Part shown: positions 55,850 through 64,000 of the stretch, piece by piece
Position numbering within the stretch: the stretch's first letter is position 1
How the letters are laid out: each line of letters starts with the position of its first letter
Assembly: GCA_023935145.1 (NCBI GenBank)
Contig: CM043699.1
Coordinates: 146,248,536-146,312,535, forward strand
Source: Bretschneidera sinensis
Taxonomy: Eukaryota > Streptophyta > Magnoliopsida > Brassicales > Akaniaceae
DNA length: 64,000 bases
Direction: 5' to 3'
Program-made: the position numbers and the translations under genes
The notes under the pieces: generated by a model
Databases searched by the model: none
What the model was told of the DNA's origin: nothing
Seen by the model: only the letters and a program-made list of their open reading frames with translations

Positions 55850-58800
55850 CATTCATATAGGGTTGTTGATGTTGAAAAAATAATGACTTACTTATGTTAG
55901 CTTTAGACTTCAAGTGAGACCGTGCTCATGTTAGTCGAATACCAAGATACCTGAAAAAGAAGTTATTCAAAGTTTGTTCTTCGGGAAGGACCTTCTAATG
56001 GTCAGGTCAATAGATAACCCTAGGAAGAAAAAGAAATATTTTTAGGGAAAGGTGTAGTAAGTTTTGGTAACTAAAGTAAAGTGTCATTTACAGAGAGTTA
56101 GGAATCTTGTCCTAATGGAAAAAAATATATAGTAGGCTCTCCGAACGAATTTACCTTTTAGCCCTTAGTTGGGATATAACGGATTTGATCTATCTTGTGG
56201 CGAGATGTTCCTATGTGGGATGACTAAGCATGGGTGTGAAATCAACTTTGAGCCCTTTTACACGTACCATGTGTAAAATTTCTATTTGATGGTATACTTT
56301 GCTCAAATCGGGATCCGTATAATAATTAATTGAGTAAATCCCACATGAATATAAGAAAAATCGACAATACTTCTAGAGTATTGAATAATTTCTCATTGTT
56401 GGTTGAATTTTAATGTTCACACTTGTTTGTCTTCGTATATCCATGGTTCTTTTAATGAACATTAAAACACCTCAATTACCTACACTAACTTTATTTCAAT
56501 ATCCATGGTTATTTTAAGCTTCGAATGCGTTGTTCTCAAATCATATTATTTTAATATATTTAGGTTCGAGTGGATCCGATTGGCTTTCCAATCCATTTAG
56601 TCAATGTTAAGTTTTTTTTTTTTTATATTTTATTTAAGTTCGTTTCCACTAGTGTAATTCATTTTGTTTTATTTGATGATATGGCACAAAATACCATATT
56701 TTAAGAAATAAGATTAAAACAACCCTATTTAGGGAATTAAGAAAAACTCATTCATATAGGGTTGTTGATGTTGAAAAAATGATGACTTACTTATGTTAGC
56801 TTCAGACTTCAAGTGAGACCGTGCTCATGTTAGTCGAATACCGAGATACTTGAAAAAAAAAGTCATTCAAAGTTTTGTTCTTCAGGAATGACCTTATGAT
56901 GCTCATGTCAATAGATAACCCTAGGAAGAAAAAGAAATATTTCTAAGGAAAGGTGTAGTAAGTCTTGGTACCTAAAATAATGTGTCCTTTATAGAGAGTC
57001 AGGAATCTTGTCCTAATGGAAAAAATATGGTAGGCTCTCCGAACGAATTTACTTTTTAGCCCTTAGTTGGGATATAACGGATTTGATCTATCTTGTGCCG
57101 AGGCGGTCCTATGTGGGATGACTAAGCATGGGTGTGAAATCAACTTTGAGCCATTTTACACTTACCATGTGTAAATTTTCTATTTAATGGTATATTTTGC
57201 TCAAATCGGGATCCATATAATAATTTATTGAGTGAATCCCATATGAATATAAGAAAAATCGACAATACTTCTAGAGTATTGAATAATTTCTCATTGTTGG
57301 TTGAATTTTAATTTTCACACTTGTTTATCTTTGTATATCCATGGTTCTGTTAATGAACATTAAAACACCACAAGTACCTACACTAACTTTATTTCAATAT
57401 CCATGGTTATTTTAAGCTCCGAATGTGTCGTTCTCAAATCATATTATTTTAATATATTTCGATTCGAGCGGATCCGATTGCGTTTCCAAATCGATTTAGT
57501 ATACGAATAACAACAATGTTAAGTTTTTTTTTTTGTAATTTAAGTTCGTTAATTATTTAATTAATTTGCTGAATTTTTTATTTATTTTTCAATGGATGTG
57601 GCTAGGGGAAGGAGTTGGGGCTAAGAAGCATGGGTGAGTTGTTTTCTAATGTCAAATTGTAAGGACCACTAGTGTGATTTATTTTATTTTATTTGATGAT
57701 GTGGCACAAAATACTATATTTTAAGAAATACGATTAAAACAACTCTATTTAGGGAATTAAGATTTGTAAAATCCCCATTGTGGAAAAAAAAATACTCATT
57801 CATATAGAGCTGTTGATGTTGAAAAAATGATGACTTACTTATGTTAGCTTCAGACTTCAGGTGAGACCGTGCTCATGTTAGTCGAATACTGAGATACCTG
57901 GAAAAAAAAAAGTCATTCAAGTTTTGTTCTTCGGGAAGGCCTTCTGATGCTCAGGTCAATAGATAACCCTAGGAAGAAAAAGAAATATTTCTAAGGAAAG
58001 GTGTAGTAAGTCTTGGTACCTAAATTAAGGTATCCTTTATTGAGAGTCAGAAATCTTGTCCTAATGGAAAAAAATATGGTAGGCTCTCCGGAGGAATTTA
58101 CCTTTTAGCCCTTAGTTGGGATATAACGGATTTGATTTATCTTGTGGCGAGGTGTTCCTATGTGGGATGACTAAGCATGGGTGTGAAAGCACCTTTGAGC
58201 TCTTTTACACTTATCATGTGTAAATTTTCTATTTGATGGTACATTTTGCTCAAATCGGGATCCATATAATAATTTTTTGAGTGAATCCCACATGAATATA
58301 AGAAAAATCGACAGTACTTCTAGAGTATTGAATAATTTCTCATTGTTGGTTGAATTTTAATGTTCATACTTGTTTATCTTCGTATATCCATAGTTCTTTT
58401 AATGAACATTAAAACATCTCAATTACCTACACTAACTTTATTTCAATATCTATGGTTTATTTTAAGCTCTGAATGTGTCGTTCTCAAATCATATTATTTT
58501 AATATATTTCGGTTCTAGTGGATCTGATTGTGTTTCCAAATCGATTTAGTATATGGATAACACAATGTTAAGTTTTTTTTTGCGATTTAAGTTCGTTAAT
58601 TATTTAGTTAATTTGTGAATTTTTTATTTATTTTTCAATGGATATAGCTAGGGGAAGGAGTTGGGATTAAGAAGCATGGGTGATTTGTTTTCTAATGTCA
58701 AATTGTAAGGACCACTAGTGTAATTTATTTTATTTTATTTGATGATGTGACACAAAATACCATATTTTAAGAAGTAAGATTAAAACAATTCTATTTAGAG

Positions 58801-59555
58801 AATCAAGATTTGTAAAAACCCCATTGTGGAAAAAAAAAACTCATTCATATAGGGTTGTTGATGTTGAAAAAATGATGACTTACTTATGTTAGCTTCAGAC
58901 TTCAAGTGAGACCATGCTTATGTTAGTCGAATCCCGAGATACTTGAAAAAAAAAATCATTCAAAGTTTTGTTCTTCGGGAAGGACTTCTAATGCTTAGGT
59001 CAATAGATGACCGTAGGAAGAAAAAGAAATATTTCTAAGGAAAGATGTAGTAAGTCTTTGTACCTAAAAAAATGTGTCATTTATAGAGAGTCATGAATCT
59101 TGTCCTAATGGGAAAAAAAAAATTATGGTAGGCTCTCCGGACGAATTTACTTTTTAACCCTTAGTTGGGATATACTGGATTTGATCTATCTTGCGGCAAG
59201 GTGTTCCTATGCAGGATGACTAAGCATGGGTGTGAAATCACTTTTGAGCCCTCTTACACTTACCATGTGTAAATTTTCTATTTGATGATGTATTTTGCTC
59301 AAATCAAGATCCATATAATAATTTATTGAGTGAATCCCATGTGAATATGAGAAAAATTGACAATATTTCTAAAACATTGAATAATTTTTCATTGTTGGTT
59401 AAATTTTAACATTCACACCTGTTTATCTTCGTATATTTATAATTATTTTAAGTTTTGAATGTATCACTCATTCTCAAATAACATTATTTTAATATATTTT
59501 CGTTCGAGCGGACTAGATTAAGTTTCCAAATCGACTTAGCAAATGGATTACAACA
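55574..59555. repeat. Four tandem units of about 1 kb
   Basis: Units begin with ATGTTAAGTTTTTT at 55574, 56604, 57516 and 58565, and the last ends near 59555 (CAACAGTATTAG). Lengths are about 1030, 912, 1049 and 991 bp; unit 2 lacks about 110 bp near its start. In each, the first ~270 bp are the right terminal inverted repeat of the Mutator-like element and the remaining ~760 bp are the DNA originally to its right (landmarks GATGACTAAGCATGGGTGTG, CTTCTAGAGTATTGAATAAT, CATTGTTGGTTGAATTTTAA). Units differ by several percent, so this is not an assembly echo. No long ORF exists in any unit. Confidence 0.92.
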
Positions 59556-60007
59556 GTATTAGTCTATCAAAAAAGGTCAAAAATTAGAAGCATACAGACC
59601 GACCTAGAGAATTCTCTAAAAATCACGACTTGAAGAGAAGTCTCTAAAAAATCCCACTCAGAATACCCACGCGTGTATTCCACATCTTCATGCCATTCGC
59701 TCTCGAAGTCGAAATTCCAACACGAAGGACAATTGAACAAAGAACGATGACAACAGTAACAAGAGTCGTCGTTAGTTATATTGAGAGTAGTACTACTGCC
59801 TTAATTGAGCATTATTGAAGATAATTACAATTGCGATATAAAAAGGTTTGTCGTTGATATTACGTTGTTATTGTTATGACCCGAATCACAGAGAAGCTCC
59901 GATTACCTATCATCTTGACGAAATCGACCACAAGCTTTCTCTCTCTCTCCACTCTCCATCTCTGCAAATCGGTCATCTTCAAAACCCTACAGTTCATCTT
60001 CTACTCC
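59556..60007 (+). promoter_or_regulatory. Upstream region and probable 5' UTR of the ubiquitin protease gene
   Basis: Starts where the tandem array ends. A CTTTCTCTCTCTCTCC patch lies at 59934-59950. An in-frame upstream ATG at 59876 could add 44 residues to the protein (see findings). No clear TATA box was fixed. Confidence 0.4.
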
Positions 60008-62474
60008 ATGGAAGATCTATTCTACTTCGGAGACGACCCCTTGGACCTCGATTACAACCACCGTCTCCCACTCTCTCTCGCCGATGATCACCGCCGCCTC
60101 CTAGAAGACGAAGACGACAGAAATGATCGAGAGAAGCTCTACTTCGTTCCGTACAGGTGCGCTGTTTGTTGTTGTTGTTGTTTTTCCTTTTATTTTTTGC
60201 TGTTTGGTGGCTGAGAAAAGGGAGGAGAAGGAAAAGAAAAAGAGAACGAAAGTTTAGTTAGCAGCTGTATGTTAGGTTTAGGAAGTTAAGTGAATTTTGC
60301 ATGATGAATTTTGATCGAATTTTATAGCACAGTGTTGATTAAAACGAACAAGTTTTGAACGTTCAAATTTTTTTTTTGAATATCTTTGTTTTGGAGGCTT
60401 TTTTCTTTTTTCCCTGAGAAATAAAATGGATATTAAGCGAGAAGTTGCATGATTAAATTTAGTTGGGCTCCATGGCAAAGTGGTTTACGGAGATAAATGC
60501 GTTAACGAGAGAAATGTGTTTCTCTGTGAACAAATGTAAAATTTTGTGGTTTTCGCTTGGATTGGAGAGGGCATTCAATTTTGTTGGGTTTATGGAACTG
60601 GAAATTGGTGTAGAATGAACTAAACAGGTCATTCTGGGAGAAAGAAGGCTGGCTTATAATGTGGTGTGCTTGCGTTTTCTGTTTGAATTCAGGTGGTGGA
60701 AGGAGGCACAAAGCAGTTCCGTCGATCAAACTGGAGGCGTCTTGTATGCTGTCTCATCAAAGGATGATGATGCTGATTCGGAAATTGTGCTGGATTTGAG
60801 GAAGGAAGAGGGTTCTGGGAAATGTGAAAACGGGGGAGAACGGACTTCGTGCTGTGAGTATGCATTGGTTCCTCAAGCAATGTGGTTGCGGGCACTTAAA
60901 TGGTGAGGGAGGATTCCTCTATCCTATTATGTTCTATTGTTTTCCCCTTGAAGTTACCCCAAAATGGGTGTCAAAAGGTACTCCTAGGAGGCACCAATTT
61001 GAAGTTTTTGTAAAACGGTCTAGGATTTGTCACTTCAAATGAATGGTCCATATAAACATTAATCTCATAATCGCAATTGAAGATCATGTAGACCAGGGAC
61101 TACCTAGGATAGGTGGTAATAAAAGTTTTGAGTTGTATTCTTATTTGACATAATACCAATTTTGATTGGAAGGTCTAGGTAGTCCATGTTTTAACCTAAT
61201 CTTTTGCGCTTAATGACTAGGGAAGCTCTCAGCAATTCATTTTTAGTAGAAGTCATAGTCAGCTGAAGGAGTTGCAAAGTTTTATATATCGATTATTTTG
61301 GTCGAGTTGACTCTATTATGGTTAATTGGTTGAAGAGCAATTAATTTGCCTAACATATGCATTGTAGACTAAACCAATCATGTGAACCATTTAAAAAGAA
61401 AATCCATAATACTAAATCACAAATATTAATTAAATTTTCAAACTATCAGAAATGACAACTCATGATCGATAAAGTCTATATTAGGTAGAGTCTAAGAGTT
61501 GCTCTTGGTTGAATGAACTTCAGCATAGGCTCTTGCTGAAGCTAACTTTAAGCATTTTCTATCTGGAGTTGGTTGCATGAATCCTGTTTTCCCATTTAGC
61601 CTCCGTTTGTTTCCACGTAAAATGAATTACAATGTAAAATCATTTCCATGTAAAATGAGTTTCATGTAAGAAAATGTAGAAAATAAGGAGAGATTTAGTG
61701 GTGCAATATGTGAGGGAATTTTTAAGAAGGCGAGAAAATGAGTCGTTTTATATAGAAAGAGTCATTTGCAGAAAACTCCGTAAGTTAATTTCCTTCAAAA
61801 TAGTAGCTTTTAGTGCAAAATAGTTTTCGATGTAAAGTACTTTACACTCTTTACATTGACTTCATTTTCCACCAATGATTTTAAGGTAAAACAAATTAAA
61901 CCTTAAGCATTGTCCTAAACCGGATGATAGATGATTATACATTTAGGTCATCTGAACTGTTTTTTTATAAGTAGGTCATCTGAACTGTTTTTTTATAAGT
62001 AGGTCATCTTAACTGTTAAGAAACAGGAGTTAAAATAGTAAAGTTTGCGCTGTTGTTGTAGGCTTACTTCGGTAGAGCACTGGCCTAGATGAGTGATAGT
62101 AAATGTGGTGCCTTGCTGCTTTGGGAAAATGGGAGGTGGAGAGAATTCTTATTTGATTAGTGCACCATTGTTTCTTTCTTTGTCTCTTCTCCTTTAAATA
62201 CTTTAGTGTGGACATGATGAAGCATTAATTTCTTTCTGCAATTTATAGAAAATTGTTGGTTCAGTAAATGAGTGCTTAGAAACTGATGGCTTTGCACTGC
62301 ATTGAGCATTTATTTGTCTTCTCTTTCTATAGGCATAATGATTGTAAAGTGGCACTGAAAGACTTTGGAAGCCTTTATGTCGCAGAAGATCATTTGCAGG
62401 ATGTGTTTCCTTTACAAATCAGGCTCTCTCTTTCATCAGAAACGGATTCCTTGGTAGTAAAGATAAGATTAAAG
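60008..62474 (+). CDS. Ubiquitin-specific protease with DUSP domain (UBP8-like), N-terminal exons only
   Basis: Predicted exons 60008-60156, 60693-60902 and 62333-62474 join in frame with GT-AG introns and give the first 167 residues; the gene continues past the window. The start MEDLFYFGDDPLDLDYNHRL is acidic and soluble. The DUSP domain follows: EKLYFVPYRWWKEAQ, then CCEYALVPQAMWLRALKW, HNDCKVALKDFGSLYVAEDH and DVFPLQIRLSL. This matches plant ubiquitin C-terminal hydrolases of the UBP5/8/9/10/11 group, cysteine proteases that remove ubiquitin from proteins. The catalytic Cys and His boxes lie in exons to the right and cannot be checked. Exon 3 ends AAAG before GTTAGT at 62475, and a copia element is inserted about 150 bp into the next intron. 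Confidence 0.82.
61603..61908. mobile_element. Degraded MITE in intron 2 of the ubiquitin protease gene
   Basis: The left end GCCTCCGTTTGTTTCCACGT followed by AAAATG and the right end CATTTTCCACCAATGA...GGTAAAACAAATTAAACC are imperfectly inverted, like the common plant elements with GTTTGGTTC...GGAAAATG ends. Highly diverged. Confidence 0.4.
61944..62015. repeat. 28-bp tandem repeat, about 2.6 copies
   Basis: TAGGTCATCTGAACTG followed by TTTTTTTATAAG repeats at 61944 and 61972, with a third partial copy (TAGGTCATCTTAACTG) at 62000. It lies within intron 2. Confidence 0.85.
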
Positions 62475-62623
62475 GTTAGTTTTGTGTTCTAGCCCTTTTT
62501 GTATAATATCGTGTTCTAGCAGCTGAATGTGGAATTTGATTAGTAAGTGGGCATGTGCTCCAAGATTGAATGTGTTATTCATATCATTCTTTCATAAAAG
62601 TGCTTTCAAGGCTTTATTATTAT

Positions 62624-62822
62624 TGAAAATAAGAATTGAAAAGAAATTCTCTGTCTTATTGATTGAGTGAAAAGAATACAATTGACTCAATATATATACT
62701 TGTGAATACTAAGTCTAATAGGATTAGGACACAACGATAAGATAAAATAAGATAAATATGATGATAAATATGATTCAAGCCTATTAAGACACACATTAGG
62801 AATCCTATTAGGATTCTCAACA
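62624..62822 (-). repeat. 3' LTR of the intronic copia element
   Basis: TG...CA ends on the minus strand. Short LTRs of about 200 bp are normal for several copia lineages. Confidence 0.8.
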
Positions 62823-62829
62823 CTCCCCC

Positions 62830-64000
62830 TCAAGTTAGAGTATAGATATCATATGCACCCAACTTGTTACAAACAAATTTAACTCTAGAACCATCCAATG
62901 GTTTAGTAAATAAATCTGCTAACGGGTTTGTCGATTTTACATGTATGGTACTCATCACATTTTTTAGAAGGTTTCCTTGAACCACATGACAATCAACTTC
63001 AATATGTTTAGTTCTCTCATGAAATACTGGATTATTTGCAATATGAATAGCTGCTTGATTATCACACACCAAGCTCAACTGCTTTAGCCAAACCATCTCA
63101 CATGTAGTATACGCTATTGCTCTATATTCGGACTCATTACTCGATCTGTCAACCACAATTTGCTTCTTATTTTTCCATGATACTAAATTACCTCCAATAA
63201 ATACATAATATCCAATAGTGGACCTTCTATCAGATGGAGAGTCGGCCCAATCTGCATCAGTATAACCTTCAATTTGAGTATGAAAATGATTTTGGTAAAG
63301 TAAATCACGACCAAGAGCACTCTTAAGATATCTTAAAATTCGAACAACAATATCTCAGTGACTAGTTCGTGGAGTATCGAGAAATTGACTAATTACACTT
63401 GTTGCAAATGAAATATCAGGTCTAGTAATAGTCAAATAATTCAATTTTCCAACCAAACACCTATATTGCCTTGGATCAGATAATAACTCACTTTGATCAA
63501 CTGCAAGTTTTGTGTTGTGATCTATAGGACTATCTATAAGCTTACACCCTAACATTTCAGTATTAGTCAACAAATCAAGAGCATATTTACGTTTAGATAA
63601 AGAAACACAATGACGAGATCTAGCGACCTCGATACCGAAGAAGCATCTCAATTGTCCTAAATCCATTGTCTGAAATTTAGTACTCAAGAATTGTTTCGGT
63701 ACTAGCATTCCTTCTTTGTCATCTCTTGTGATCACAATATCATCCATGTATACAATCAACAATATCCTAAACGCCTCACTGTGTTTATAAAATACAGAAT
63801 GATCTACACCACACTTAATGAGGCCACAATTAATCACTACTTCGCTGAACCGACCAAACCACGCTCGAGGAGATTGTTTTAATCCATATAGTGACTTCTT
63901 TAATTGACATACTAACCCAGACTCTCCTGAGCAACAAATCCAGGTGGTTGCTCCTTGTATACTTTTTCTTGCAAATCACCATTTAGAAACACATTTTTCA
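62830..64000 (-). pseudogene. RT and RNase H of the intronic copia element, defective
   Basis: Minus-strand reading from the right edge shows the KNVFLNGDLQEKVYKEQPPG RT motif, a frameshift near 63890, then RT with VYMDDIVIT (active-site aspartates kept), DLGQLRCFFGIEV and YLTITRPDISFA. A stop at about 63355 interrupts the link to RNase H (YTDADWADSPSDRRST, SNESEYRAIA, DNQAAIHIANN, HERTKHIEVDCHVV, LADLFTKPL). RNase H has lost a stretch of about 20 residues between EMVWLKQL and SLVCDNQ. The frame ends at 62830 just before the purine tract. It is non-functional but clearly recognisable. Confidence 0.9.

Larger units (their letters stand above)
62624..64000 (-). mobile_element. Ty1/copia element inserted in intron 3 of the ubiquitin protease gene, 3' half in window
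   Basis: On the minus strand the 3' LTR (62822-62624, 199 bp) starts TGTTGAGAATCC and ends TCTTATTTTCA, preceded by a purine tract (CTTGAGGGGGAG). RNase H and RT follow toward the right edge. The left flanking pentamer is ATTAT; the partner copy and 5' LTR lie beyond the window. The element is antisense to the host gene. Confidence 0.88.

Noticed and set aside
62060..62090. tRNA-like phrase GGTAGAGCACTGGCCTA in intron 2 of the ubiquitin protease gene
   Set aside because: Resembles a D-arm/A-box but there is no matching acceptor stem, anticodon arm or T-loop; at most a decayed SINE or chance.
1..64000. CRISPR arrays, operons, riboswitches and bacterial-type defence systems
   Set aside because: The window is plant nuclear DNA; the regular repeats seen are transposon-associated arrays without spacer-repeat structure.

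Overview
This window is nuclear DNA from a plant, almost certainly a core eudicot. It is AT-rich, has intron-containing genes with GT-AG introns, and carries plant families (ATL RING-H2 ligase, ML-domain protein, glutaredoxin-like protein with a Cys-rich tail, plant NT-C2 protein, DUSP-type ubiquitin protease). The rest is typical plant transposon debris: Ty1/copia including a Sirevirus-type element, Ty3/gypsy Tat-like ends, LINEs, Mutator-like elements, MITEs and a SINE. I cannot name the species.

Layout. 1-3878: 3' part of a Tat-like gypsy element (antisense ORF, 56-bp tandem array, LTR). 5064-5573: single-exon ATL-type RING-H2 gene. 5867-7285: a hairpin MITE, a solo LTR with 5-bp target duplication, and a second MITE. 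7741-22815: an old Mutator-like element (inverted arms, FAR1-domain remnant) with two later insertions, a 5'-truncated LINE (9257-10498, 14-bp target duplication) and a 10.26-kb copia/Sirevirus-like element (12015-22275, target duplication GTGAT). 24588-28995: a second, older, internally deleted copia element. 29110-29480: LINE fragment. 30157-33727: four-exon ML-domain lipid-binding gene. 35377-36249: single-exon glutaredoxin-like gene. 36250-41344: AT-rich intergenic DNA with a SINE. 41345-45020 (minus): four-exon NT-C2 gene. 47572-49929: a MITE-like element with a pyrimidine tract, then a gypsy-type 3' end with LTR. 53560-54250: CTCGAG-rich repeat with a perfect 182-bp tandem duplication. 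54583-55849: long-TIR Mutator-like element whose right TIR was swept into four ~1-kb tandem units (55574-59555). 60008 to the right edge: 5' end of a DUSP ubiquitin-specific protease gene, with a minus-strand copia element in its third intron running off the window.

The five cellular genes do not form an operon-like system. From memory, RING-H2 (ATL71), ML and glutaredoxin genes are adjacent on Arabidopsis chromosome 5, and ML and NT-C2 genes lie close together on chromosome 3, so this looks like an ancestral block inflated by transposons. The least ordinary material is the Sirevirus-like element, with a repeated 12-bp palindrome in both LTRs and in front of an intact third ORF, and the tandem array built on a transposon terminus.
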